A DNA stretch of 64,000 bases, taken from positions 111,672-175,671 of the forward strand of contig NW_019775895.1 of NCBI RefSeq assembly GCF_001039355.2, read 5' to 3'. The DNA comes from Lingula anatina. Taxonomy: Eukaryota > Brachiopoda > Lingulata > Lingulida > Lingulidae. A model generated the notes under the pieces. That model worked only from the letters and a program-made list of their open reading frames with translations. It was not told the origin of the DNA and searched no databases. This document shows positions 36,623-47,991 of the stretch, piece by piece (the first letter of the stretch is position 1; the number at the start of each line of letters is the position of its first letter). A program made the position numbers and the translations under genes.

Positions 36623-38011
36623 CTTTATCAAAGTGTGAGAAAAAAATCTTCAGATATACCCCAATCATCAACATCCACATTTCTACTTATGTAATTTGCC
36701 TGACCTTTTCTTATCCCAGTATCCTTCCATTTCTATTGAATTACTCCACTACGTCATTAGAAGAAAAATATCTAAAATAATAGCTTGTAATTTACCCTTT
36801 ATGCTACTTCTTTCTTTTATATTTACAATATCTTTGTTATCAGAAAACCCAATTCAATCTCGAACCACTCAGCGTGTTTGCCATGGAATACAGGACCCTG
36901 TAAACAGCTAACAGGTCTCTGTAAGTAGAGCTCTCCGTCGCCTCATCAGCCCGTGACACTCCCTTTCAGGTGTCTCCACCCAATATCCTCCAAACCCAGT
37001 ACTGCTAGCACCAGAATAAACTACCTTACTGCACTGAGGTTAAAACTGTAAAATTCTGATTTACTACAGCAAGATCTGTACGCTAAGTCCAATTTGACTT
37101 CATGCGTCTTTACACACAACACTTTCTGATTCCAAAAATAGAGCACTTTTAAAAAATAACCATGCTAATATACACAACAGACACAGATATAATCTGACTT
37201 TTAACGTGGACCAATTGACCTCTGTTCTCTTTCGTGCGAATATCAATGCCAGTTCTCTTAATATCTAATATCAAGAATTTTGATTTTGCATAAAATCTGA
37301 CTTAGCAATATGCTCTTTGATCTCCGCACCCTAATGCTCCAATCTATCTATGTTACTACAGTACCACAGACCGTGATATAAATACATCAAAGTTTGAAAA
37401 CATAACTATCTCCATTTTTTATTACTTGCCTAGTCAATTTTGAAAAAAAGAAGTACTAATGATACATGTACATGTAACCCGAATGGAAGAAAAATTTCAA
37501 ATAAACCTGGTTATCTTGAATTTTCCATGAAAAACCTGAGTAATCCGCATGAGGATAATGGATATCTAGATGATGATAAGCTGAATCAAGATCAAATTTA
37601 ATCATCCAACCACCAATTTTATAAACATAAGAGCCATTCTCAAATATTCGTAACTACCAGTCTGCTTACAGCCATATTTGTTTACTTCTCGTAAATCTAA
37701 AACCAATCTCTTTTTTCACTGCTGTGCAATGCTACTGTTAAAGGGTTACCAACATTTGGTTGCTTACTACACCTTTCAATCAAAGCCTTCTTTTCCCTTA
37801 TTCAAAAACCTTATTTTTCAATGGTTAAAGCTGTTATCTTTCCTCGTCCCACACAGTGTTGTTATGAACGGAAATTTATAACCATTTTTATCAAGTCTAG
37901 AATAAAAGATGAAGATCCTATTTCTTCCTAAAAAACTTATTAAATTGGTTCTTTATCCACTGTTCACATGTATGATTTTCTGATTTTCCTCATGTTCATA
38001 ATTATGCAACT

Positions 38012-38178
38012 CAGGCCCGTAGCCAGGGGGAGTTCGGGGGGTTCTTTCGAACCCATCTTTTTGCCGGGAGAAGCACCCTCTGGGTACAATTTTATCTAGG
38101 TACATGAAGGTTTCATGGTAAAAGTGCACTTTTTCAGAAAAAGAGCCCCCTTTAGTGAAATTGCCGGGTACGGGCCTG
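38012..38178. mobile_element. hAT-type MITE (167 bp) with 8-bp target duplication
   Basis: Ends CAGGCCCGTA ... TACGGGCCTG (10-bp perfect inverted repeat) and is flanked on both sides by ATGCAACT (38004-38011 and 38179-38186). An 8-bp duplication with CAG-starting termini is the hAT hallmark. No coding capacity, so it depends on a transposase elsewhere. It interrupts the DIRS remnant. Confidence 0.9.
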
Positions 38179-38939
38179 ATGCAACTCTTGACTGAAACTA
38201 ACATACTTATCTTTTATCAATACGTCCGCCTTCTTCCCCATACCAGATATTCCCTGATCTCTGGGGTTCGACTGAAGAACTTTTCTCTCTGTAGGTTGGG
38301 CACTCAAGCCTGAAATGGACCCTTTTCTCCACACGTGAAGCAATGTCCCGACCAGCTGCTGCGAAGAATACAACTCCGCTGAGAAGTATCGCTGACCACA
38401 CCCATCGCCGCTGAAGTGGCATTGCTCGGTCTGCAGATATAACTTGATTTTTGGCTCTCTTTATGTCGTTTTCTTTTATTTTCTCTGTATCACTGGCCTC
38501 AGCTATAAACTGCCTCTTCTTGCTCTCAGAATCACAAGCGAGATGATTTACAGAATATTCCTTAACAGTTTGCCAGCGGGCAACTCAAATGTAAGCAATT
38601 CTGATAAGTTTATTTCTCTTTCCAAGACTATAAGGCACTGTCAATTTGTTCACCACAATACTGTTGAGTCAAGTTTCTGGTGATTACCTTCTCTTTTCCA
38701 AGATAAATTTTTGTCGACTTTCAGTTTTTACAATCACTGGCTTCGGCATTAAATGTAGACACTCTGTCGTCTAAATAAGATTTTTTTGGCTTTCCAATTT
38801 TTTCATTACATCAGCCAAGGTAAAGTGTTCTCCTCCACAGGACTCCTCATCCATGTCGTCTACGGAGTCGTAATCATAAGCGTGTTCACAGTACCGTGTC
38901 AAAAATCGCCTGAATAACACGAGCACTCCTCTACACCAG

Positions 38940-39245
38940 TCACGCCCTCTACCGACGCGGGGGTGGGGGTGGGGGGTTTGGTCGAACCCCCCCCCCCCCC
39001 CCCTGCACCAGTCCGGTTGTTCGGAATGACCGGCCGCTGGTGCAAAGCCGACCCTCGGCCCCTCCCACTTTGGCGTGGGGTTCGGGGTCCACTGAAATGC
39101 CTCGAAAATTTTGGGTTTTTTTAGAGCTAGTCAAAATTCTAAATTCAAGAGGGAAGCATTCGTGTGATTTTATTTCAGAAATCGCTTGGGGGTCAGCCCC
39201 CCCCCCCCCCCCCCCCACCACCCCCGACACTTACCCTAAATCCGC
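38940..39245. repeat. Poly-C/poly-G-bearing decayed repeat
   Basis: GC-rich block with C runs at about 38989-39003 and 39198-39217 and phrases such as GTCGAACCCCCC and AAATCCGCCACTG that look like ends of old inverted-repeat elements; GCGGATCCGCCCCTGA at 40029 is a similar end. No structure could be closed. Confidence 0.4.
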
Positions 39246-40438
39246 CACTGTGTTTATCGGTTTTTTGATGATAAAAGAGTAGAAATATGAATTTATCATC
39301 TGATAACTAGATATATATGTCAGAGTAAAGTTTTGTTAGTTTTAATGATTGAATTCGGTACTTTGCCTGTTTGAACGACCGCATGGGACAACACAGATTA
39401 GTGTACAGTTTTTTTAAATATCTCGTTAGGCCTACTTTCATCTTTTTAACATGAAATTGGTAGCCAGGTAAAAGTGTTTGATAAAGTTCACATGGATCAT
39501 ATTTATAACCTGCACATGCATTCATTTTTGACATATAACGATCGAAATATACGTTTCCAAGACTGGTAAAGCGCGAGTAGCGCAAGAGTCCCAATCACTG
39601 GTTGCCTACGTGTGGATGTTAACGGTAATAAGTATGCAGAGTTTTTTTTTTTATTTAACAATATATAACAATCTTAAACATCCATCTTGAAGTATGCAGA
39701 GTTTTTTTAAAATTTAAACAGGAATTCTTTACTGATAAATGGGCCATGTGATGCTACTTTCGATTTTTCCCTTCGACTGTGTTGAAATCTTGAAAGTGTC
39801 TCTAACTCCCCCCCCCCCATATCTACACTGCCATACCCGATTATGTTTCGTGAGATCATCTGAGATGTAGTCTGACAATCGAGTTTGAGACATAAGTCTT
39901 ACGTTATTTTTTTTATCAATGAATATTAATTAAGATAATTTATTTAATGTTAAAATTGAACACGTATTGGATTTTTAAAAATTATTAAATAAATAATAAT
40001 AATGATAAAAATACCCCCCTATAGGAAATTGCGGATCCGCCCCTGAGTACTGTTCGTTATTGGTTTCTTAATAAAGATCTCGCTGCATGCTGGAAATACA
40101 CGGATTTATGATGTTACATTTAAGGTGCAATTCTTCTCCGCTTAGATTTTTTTATTACAAATAGAATCTTCAAGAAAACCAGTAATTTTACTTGTTAAGT
40201 AGTTCCTAAAATCGCCCTTGGACAGCGTTAAGAATCTCACATTTCCAGGAAGACAGACGCGACAATTTTTCGCTTAAATACTATATATGTATTTTTATGT
40301 TTTCAATAATTGACGAATTGAGTGGTGCTTGAAGAAAAGGCGATGGCGCGTTTGTCATCTTCTGTTAAAAACACAACTTAAGTAAAATAAATAAATAAAT
40401 AAGAAGTCGTGCAATATGTAAACAGTAACCACTGTTGA

Positions 40439-40815
40439 AGAACGAAGTGAAGTTTACAGATATTTCTCAATAATCACAAAGCCGAGCTGCATACTGTACA
40501 AAGTCTGACATGTTAGACAGACTATGTTCTTTGTTACTAAGCAGACCAATTTTAGTGATTTCCTTATTTTTTAACAATATTTTGAATAAAAAAATTGTCA
40601 TTTTTGGCTCCCATGAGGGTGGCGCTCTTTTGAAAAAAGAATGGTATCACAGAAAAGGTTTTTAAATCAATAATTGTGTTTTGTTAGTAGCAGTTTTAAC
40701 CAGCTGCAAAGGCTGTGCGGGAGTATCAGTGCAGGGACGTAAAGATGCAGGAGAGTATCGATGGAGGGGGGGGGGGGGGGTGGTAGTATATAGGTGTCGG
40801 GGAGTATCGGTGCCA
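40439..40815 (-). repeat. Dispersed repeat family B, copy 1
   Basis: Reverse complement of this stretch matches 55440-55915 in long blocks (TTCTGTGATAC..., CAAAAATGACA..., AATTGGTCTGCTT.GTAAC..AAGAACA, GCAGCTCG, CACTTCGTTC), followed by the short C-rich tandem phrase (here GGAGTATCGGTGCC in inverse). No coding signal. Confidence 0.7.
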
Positions 40816-41204
40816 AGAAGGAAAGGGTCCATTCAAAATAAATGTCTAAACACACCAACATCTCGTCATTACATCCCCAAATTGAATCTTTTTAGTACTT
40901 CAAAAGGCCCCTCAAGGGCTTGAGAGTGTGTGGATTTTTTTTTCAGTTTACCAAAATGTAAAAAAAAAAAAAAACACGTTACGGCACCCCTGGATGAAAA
41001 AAAATGACCAAATACACCTACCAGACATTATTAAAGACCCAAATTTTATCTTGGTAGTATTTCAAAAAGCTCCCCAGGGGCTTAGGAGGGGGAGGGGGAG
41101 TTCCAAGTCTCATAATGCAAATGCCAATATGTGAAAAATGAATATTTTGAAAAAGAAAACTAATAACTTGAAGGTAAATATTCAGATCAATCTAGTTTTT
41201 GTAT

Positions 41205-41560
41205 TCCACATAAGTCATATTCATCAGGCCTGTAAGTTTGAAAACAAGAGGTCAAATGATTTTCTATGAAATGTGCTCTGTATTGCAGAAAGTATAATAT
41301 ATCATGATGAAAAAAACAAAAAAACAAACCAAAAAATGGCATAACTTCAAGAAAAATGGTCTGATTATGCTGATATTCAAACTTAACCTGTACTTTATGA
41401 ATATTAAACAAACCTGTAAGTTTGAACCAATATGCTGACTGTTTTTCCTTTAAATATGTTATCTTAATTTCATTTATGCTGAAAAAAAGTGAAAAAAACT
41501 GTATTACCTTTGAAAAAAAAAATCTGATCATGCTGATTTTAGATCTTGTCCTGTATCTTA
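41205..41560. repeat. Dispersed AT-rich repeat with CCTGTAAGTTTGAA phrase
   Basis: The phrase CCTGTAAGTTTGAA occurs twice here (about 41230 and 41410) and its inverse CTTCAAACTTACAGGACTTG near 49478; TTTAAACTTACAGAACTGATGAATG near 48538 is another relative. This is a diverged, dispersed non-coding repeat. Confidence 0.5.
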
Positions 41561-42729
41561 AAGTTTGGCAACAACGACAGCGACAACAGACGCAGGTTGG
41601 TCATATGTTCAGACAAGATGAGTCTGTACATAAAAAATAAAAACAGAAAAGAGACAGAGGAAGGGGTAGGGGAATTCAAAAGAAACTGGCACAAGTCTTG
41701 CAAGTTGAGCTTTAGGATGTTTGCATAATACTAGGTTTTTTTGTTATTTGGAGTAAGCATTAAGGACACTAATCACACATCCTCTCATCCAGGCAGCCAT
41801 GTTTTACAAATTTTTAAGTTAATGACTTATGTTCAAAAACTTGATTTGAAAGATCTTTTAAAAGCAAGTATTATTTCATTTAAAAATTCTTAATTCTAAG
41901 CGATATATACCCGAGTACATAGGCCACTAATGAAAGTTGTTCAAGGCATTAATCATGAGGCTGAGGGTGGCAGTGCATTACTTGCCATACATATATACAT
42001 ACAGAGAGAAAGCACTCGCATTTCACAAAAAAAACACCACTAAAACAAAATTAATTGTACATCACCATAGTCACATTACATCTCTACTTCTGTATTTTCA
42101 GACACTCCGAGGACAAAGGTTTGTTAGAGAAATGTTTCACACCTTTATTTCAAATAATTTCCAAAAATCCACTATAAATGCAGGTCAGAAAATATACCTG
42201 AAATATTTATATAAAGACCATGATCTGCATCTCCCTATTAATGAAGATTAAACTTATGTGATGACTATTAAGTGTATAATTTGAATATAATATCCAAGAT
42301 AATGGTATAATTCATAAAGATTTGTTAAAAGTTTTTGATTCACATGTCACCATATGATAAACTAAAGCCACTGACTTTATACTGTAATAAAGTTTAACTG
42401 AAGATATAAAAGGCAGCAATTAAAAAGAAAAAAGTATTTTGTTTGCTTTATAATGCTTCAAACCAAAATGAATGCTTGCTTGTTAAGTTCCTAAAGACAA
42501 AATTATTTCTGATTTTTCAGTTATAAACCTTATGCAAGTTAGTAGCGCAACAGAGCTGCCAGTGAAGCCATTCTGTTAAATTTTGCATGACAATGGGATA
42601 AATCAGAGTTTTCAGAAGTAGACTATTTGTGATATTCATGGCAAAATCATAGAAAATTTAATTCCTTTTTGCCTTCTAGACTAAACCCCTAACAAAGCTT
42701 CAAAATAACTCCAGTGCAATAACAAAGTG

Positions 42730-43719
42730 CTATTCAGCATCAACCTTCAAGTCACTCAAATGCTGTGACATACTATCAATCTCTCGTTTTTCTAGCATGT
42801 AATTTAAATTCTCCGCTTGAGCCGATGGAAACTTTTTTATGTCCAAGTCATCCATGGAGCGTGACCTATGAAAGGTCAACCCTGTTGGAAGGTGACTGAT
42901 CGCCTGCTTCAGTTTCTCTGGGGTGTTTGAATTAGAGGCGCATCTCTTCATCCCTGGCTTCCCGTCTTTATCAACATCCCCATCACTGCCACAAGACGGT
43001 CCTTCTCTCGTTGGCGTCTGGCAGTTTCCGTTAGAGTTTGTACCAGTTGTACTGCTACACGAACTAGACGGACTACATGTTAAGCCACTGCCTCGGCTAA
43101 AGCCACTAGACAAACCTCCAAACTCCAGTGACGACCTCCATGGCACTTCGTAAGGTTTCCTCCAGCGCCGCAAACGCGCCATTTTAAGTCTCATGAGTCG
43201 AGTGTTATGATGCTCATCCCTAGGGCTGCGCTGACGGTGATAATTGGACCCCAGACTTAAGTTATTCATATTATCCGCTATTTCAGCAGTTTGCATGTTA
43301 AGGTAGCCACGAGTGGATATCACGTTAACACTAGCTGTCTCTGGAAGAGGAGTAGGGGTATTGGTAAAAGATGTGACATAGCTGGGATTCATAGAAATGA
43401 TCTGGAAAGGAGTCTTTCCAGGACTGTAGTTATTTTCAATATCTGTGTCCCCCGTGCCACACAAACTGCCTCCGCCCACTGTGAAACTGGTGCCTTGCTC
43501 GCTCCGAGTGCGTGAGCGCTCACGAAGAAACTGCCTGCGCCCGTCTGTGACTGAACTGAGCATGCCTAACTCATGTAATGCAGCGTCAACATCCATGTTT
43601 CTATTAGGATCCCTTGTTGATGAGGATGAAGATGATGAAGACAGTGCTCTTAATGATGGTGAAGTTTGGCAACAATAACAACTTTTCTGGGATGCAATGT
43701 TGGCTGTGATGGCGGTCAT
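42730..43719 (-). CDS. Unrecognised 329-residue Ser-rich protein, single coding exon
   Basis: Full open frame from ATG at 43719 to TAA at 42730. I do not recognise the family. Visible features: a Ser run near residue 27; an acidic/hydrophobic segment DVDAALHELGMLSSVTDGRRQFLRERSRTRSE near 43-74, likely a structured or coiled segment; a basic patch MRLKMARLRRWRKPYEVPW near 175-193; a long Ser/Gly/Thr-rich linker; and a C-terminal block with TPEKLKQAISHLPTGLTF, an RSRSMDD phosphosite-like motif near 290 and EKREIDSMSQHLSDL that may be helical. No signal peptide or membrane span, so a cytosolic or nuclear adaptor is possible (inference). The exon continues upstream as 5' UTR to an acceptor at about 43792 (TTGCAG), so at least one non-coding exon precedes it. 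A reverse AATAAA at 42144-42149 may end the transcript. Confidence 0.75.
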   Translation of the reverse strand: MTAITANIASQKSCYCCQTSPSLRALSSSSSSSSTRDPNRNMDVDAALHELGMLSSVTDGRRQFLRERSRTRSEQGTSFTVGGGSLCGTGDTDIENNYSPGKTPFQIISMNPSYVTSFTNTPTPLPETASVNVISTRGYLNMQTAEIADNMNNLSLGSNYHRQRSPRDEHHNTRLMRLKMARLRRWRKPYEVPWRSSLEFGGLSSGFSRGSGLTCSPSSSCSSTTGTNSNGNCQTPTREGPSCGSDGDVDKDGKPGMKRCASNSNTPEKLKQAISHLPTGLTFHRSRSMDDLDIKKFPSAQAENLNYMLEKREIDSMSQHLSDLKVDAE

Positions 43720-44424
43720 TTTGATGCCAAATGTGTCACCTTACTGTTGATGTCATTGTCACTGCCATCTTTATTTCATTCCCTGTTACCTGCAATATAA
43801 AGATTAATACTGTTAATAGAATTCTTATTATGCAAATATTTAGATGTTAGCTGGAAACTTAAGAATATGTCAGGAACTCCCATCATGAATTGATATCCAT
43901 TTAGTTTCACAACTCCAATGAAGAGTAATCACAATTCAAGTTACTGGTTATATGAAAATAAAACAGCAAAAACCCAAGCTAAACACTTGGTACTAGGTAG
44001 TATGCCTTCTCAGTAAGATCAGCCATTATCAAGGGGGTTGAACTTCCTAAGATAAAAATACAGTACATTGAACAGGAATAGCGAGACTGCCATTTGCAAA
44101 AAAGTTGGAAAATATGGCATGAGATCAAGACAGAAACCTTGCCTAATTATATTATTGGCTCCCAAGAAGTCAGAAATTGGCCAATAGTCAGAAAAAATAT
44201 TATCCCTGGTTGAATAGATTGATATCTCAGACATTTTATCTTTTTACACACACTATGTATAACTTAATCAAAATAATATGTGCATGGAATAACAACAAAT
44301 TGGCTGTCTTCATCCCAAATGTGCCAATTAAATATATGTATAACACACTCAGGTGATAAACTTACAAGTACTTATCAAGTTAGGCCCCAGTGTTAGTATG
44401 TACCTAGTCGGTGACAAATACTTT

Positions 44425-44775
44425 TCTACTTACAGTCCACCTGGGCCATCAGGGTCTGAGAATCTACTGGCCTGGACCAAAATTCATTGGCCCCAAGTCT
44501 AATTAAATTAAAAAAAAAAAAAACAACTGAAATTAACACCTTGAGATTAAACAGGCTTCCTTTTAGAAATAAAAATAAAACATGGGATGTTCAACTGGTT
44601 ATTAAAGAAAAACGACTTCAACATCTACTATGAGCATTTATAAAAGGAGTTGGAGGGTTTGTCACAGCTGAAAAAATCCACTGGCCCTGGCAGGCCAGTA
44701 ACTGACCGTTTTTCAGAAATGACACTGGCATGGTCCAATTTTTACTGGCATTGGCAGTCGGGCCAGTGGTCAATA
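44425..44775. repeat. ACTGGCC-rich repeat
   Basis: Clustered copies of ACTGGCC and its variants (CTACTGGCCTGGACC, CACTGGCCCTGGCAGGCCAG, TCGGGCCAGTGG) suggest a decayed palindromic repeat. No ORF. Confidence 0.4.
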
Positions 44776-44995
44776 TGGCAGACAGTGCACCAAAGGGAGG
44801 GCTGTGTATGTGTACCAGACTCCCAGTGTCGGTCATATAGTGCCAACAATTAATGCATTTAAACACAGACAGGGGGTTAACATAACGTCATGTTTTGCTT
44901 TCTAGAGATCAGCATGCAGTGTCCTCTCTCTGAGTACTGACTACTGACTTCTACCTTTATTTCTATCTTTATATACCTTCACATATATAATTACA

Positions 44996-45474
44996 TTACA
45001 TTGGCTTCCCAGCCAGGTGGGTTGCCAGAGTGGTCACTTTAATTCAATTACACATGCGATAGGGAAGACTTCCAGACTGAGCACTAAATGGCTTCTGCTA
45101 GTGGACAATAGGTTGATAACTTAAACTGATTGATCAAGGTGAATAATATAGTTACAAGGCAGAGGACCATTCCTAAATACATTTGAGGTGATGTATTTGT
45201 TAATCAAAGACATTGCTTCTTGTTTAATTGAGTTACCTAGTGTGACTCTAAACAGACTTATTTAAACTTGACCTGTAAACTGATTATGTAAGTACACATC
45301 CTGAAAACATTTAACCCGCACATCTATATAATTAATGTTATATAACAACCTAATAAACTTCTGGAAATTAGATTGAACTAAATGGAGTTGATCATATTTA
45401 TAGTTGCTATTTCAATGAAAAGTTGAGAAAACTGAAAATTCACTTAAGGCATTAAATTACAAGTATGACACATC
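44996..45474 (-). repeat. 480-bp direct repeat, left copy (candidate 3' LTR)
   Basis: Almost identical to 47992-48471 in the same orientation, with most differences in the first 100 bases. Flanks the Gag-coding fragment; on - it would start TGTGTCATAC and end GGGAAGCCA, as an LTR would. No matching target duplication found. Confidence 0.7.
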
Positions 45475-46425
45475 CCTGGGGCCCTTCTAAATATGTCCTC
45501 ATATTTACCATTAAATTACAAGTACTCTAGGTTTTATACACACCAATTACATGTACACATTATCTATTTGTTTTGACTATGTACAAGTAAATTTACATTA
45601 AACACAAGCAATAATTATAAAGACATAATATGACATGGTATTTTCTCACTTCAAATTGAAATAAATATTAATAACTATATTTCTCTATCAGTATGACAAC
45701 ACATTTATGTTTACACAAAAGAAAACTTCTAAACGTTTACAGACTATTTGATTTTACATTTTTCCTTTATGTAAGTACAGTTCTTTTGGTAAAGTGGGAA
45801 CCTTATTTGTCCAGCTACTACCATTAATATTCATAGGGTGCACAGTAATAATATCAATGAACTCGTTATTGTTTCCATGTTTATTTTAGTTTTACTATTT
45901 GTTGAAACGTTTTCTCTAGCAATATCCATTAGGGCTTTTAACTGATGCATATACATTGCTCCCTGGACTGATCCCTGTCAGACCAAGACTCTAGAAGATT
46001 TTCTAACATTTTTACTTTGAACATCCATTAAAAGCATCCACTATAAGTGCGATGACAAAGTAGGAAGGTACAGACATTGTGTTTATGGTAAATGTAAGAC
46101 CTAAGCCACGTTGGTAAAAACTGACAAATCCCATAAAGACTAAGAAGGTCAAGGAAAAACAAAAGTTGGTGGAAGTTGGTGCTATAAGTACAAAAATATA
46201 CTGAACCTTTTGTAGTATGTACAAATGAGGATTGGGGGGTTTGCTGAAAGGTATGACCATAAAAATAAAAATTAGAAAACAACAATATTTACTATTAACT
46301 GTTTCTTTATTCAAAGTGCTGGCATACAATGTATACAATTGTAGGGTTTTTAGTATTATTATTATTATTTCATTTTTGAAGCTTTTGATTTGCATTTTAT
46401 GACGTTAATATATTTTTCCTGCCTG

Positions 46426-46427
<2 letters not shown>

Positions 46428-46454
<27 letters not shown>
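46428..46454. repeat. Poly-T tract
   Basis: Uninterrupted run of about 27 T between the left direct repeat and the Gag fragment; could be a retroposed poly(A) tail on -, but no element could be delimited. Confidence 0.8.
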
Positions 46455-46456
<2 letters not shown>

Positions 46457-46999
46457 CATTTGCTTCCTCCATATTTCTTCCAGTTATGGTAATTCATTCA
46501 ATTTGTTCCTTTGTGCTGATACTGATATTTTACGTTTGTGAATTTCTAAAATAACTCCATTCATCCAATGCACTGTGTAGCTTTCACAGACACTAATGTC
46601 ATATTTTGTGATGCTTACCAGCAGGCTGGTTACAACAGTATTTGTTAAATTTTATTATGTGTTGTTCTTGGATGGACTGTTTCCCAACTTCACAATTACT
46701 TACTTTGGTACCCAAGAAATTAAAGATGGAAGTACAGGTTGTGCACAGCCTCATACAATGCAGAAAGTGCCTGCACCTCTGATTGCATTCAGCAAAAGAA
46801 GTAAAGAAGAGGGTATAGATGGTACCTTAGTTTGTTGTTGTTAGGTTAGGTTCTAGTCTTGAAGTTTGCACAAGTGCGCATCTTGTGCATTTTTGCATTG
46901 CCCTTTTTAGTTTTTTTATTATTATTTTGCTGCATCTTTAAACACTATGCACATCTAATTCAACACACTTTTTATCTGTCATTTCTCTGTTACTACATT

Positions 47000-47977
47000 T
47001 TAATTCTGATATCGTACTATTGGTGGTCTTTTTCTTTTCCTTCCCGCATGGGTTTTTGTGCTATGGAATTCTTTCTTGAATCTTTCTGGTATGTCATCAG
47101 CCAGTACACCTTTTACGATTGATTTTTCATTTGCAAACTTAACATTGTACTGATACTGTTTATATTTGGCATTCCATGAGCATTTGACAAGCTTTTCTAT
47201 TTGTCGGACTGGGTCATCTTCTTCCTCATTCACCACACCTTGCTGTGTCGATGTAACGGGCGTAGTTGTTTGGCCACATTTTTCACATTTGTTCAGTTTG
47301 TGTTTCGGTGGTGCTGTGTTTCTTTGTTGACGGCTGTATGGCGTGCAGGGCTGTTTTCTATATCGCTGTCGTCCACGATGCTGGTACTCATGTTGAGGTG
47401 CGGAATGGGACTGTTGAGCACTTGGGTCCATAAACTGCTGGGCTGGATCTATGAACTGTTGGGTTAGGTCCGTGAACTGCTGGGCTGGATTCCAGAACTG
47501 TTGGATTGGGTTCGTGAACTGCTGGGCTGAGTATATAAACTGTGGGGCTGGGTTTATGTAGTGCTGAGTTGGGTACAGCTGAATTGTTTGGTGAGACTGT
47601 TGGACTGGTTGGGAGGGAATGGTTCCCATTGTTGTTTCTTTGCCCACTGGGTTTTCATACGAATTTGTGGCCAGTAGAGATGCTTCCACTAGTGCAGCTG
47701 CCTCTTCAAGTGTCTGTAGTGAGTTGGGCTGCTTCTGCATAACGAATGTTCTGATTTCCGGTAGTAAGGTATTCACTACAGCAGATAAAGTTTCCATTTC
47801 TGTCATATTGGCTTGTGTGGCTAAAGTTCTTTTCCTGGTAATAAAGTCTAAGACTTTTTCATGTGGTTCTTGTTTTATTCTGAATACTGNTAGTGCAGCT
47901 GCCTCTTCAAGTGCCTGTAGTGAGTTGGGCTGCTTCTGCATAACGAATGTTCTGATTTCCGGTAGTAAGGTATTCAC
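47000..47977 (-). pseudogene. Retrotransposon Gag fragment fused to a C-terminal pol-like tail
   Basis: One - strand frame of 325 codons containing an N at 47890. The first part is Gag-like (FRIKQEPHEKVLDFITRKR, TLLPEIRTFVMQKQPNSLQ), then Pro/Gln-rich repeats of the type QQFxDPAQQF, an Arg-rich segment and a half zinc knuckle (CEKCGQ) that is not completed. It then changes character to VKCSWNAKYKQYQYNVKF...GRKRKRPP, which recalls the basic, chromodomain-like end of Ty3-type polyproteins. The most likely reading is an internally deleted Ty3/mdg4 (gypsy)-like element; no protease, reverse transcriptase or integrase core is present. A 98-base segment is repeated on both sides of the N, so the beginning is distorted by assembly. 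Confidence 0.7.
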
Positions 47978-47991
47978 TACAGCAGATATAG

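Larger units (their letters stand above)
36060..38930 (-). mobile_element. Decayed DIRS-type retroelement (gag, RT and RNase H remnants)
   Basis: Conceptual translation on -, allowing frameshifts and stops, gives in order: a gag-like region (RNKLIRIA, TVKEY, then a broken zinc knuckle CFTCGEKG near 38330); reverse-transcriptase motifs (RLVLDLREVNKY and KFDLDSAYHHLDI, about 37700 down to 37560); RNase H motifs (STGFGGYW and YRDLLAVYRVLYSMANTLSG near 37000-36860); and the linker typical of DIRS pol (ISRNVDVDDWGISEDFF near 36660, then NPGDAGVDAFTVNW near 36320). The order and wording match DIRS-class tyrosine-recombinase retrotransposons rather than Ty3 or LINE elements. No recombinase or terminal repeats were identified. 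It is inactive: several stops and frameshifts, and two MITEs have inserted (36416-36622, 38012-38178). Confidence 0.8.

Noticed and set aside
39040-39282. ORFs with poly-Pro/poly-Gly across C/G runs
   Set aside because: Produced by homopolymer tracts in a decayed repeat.
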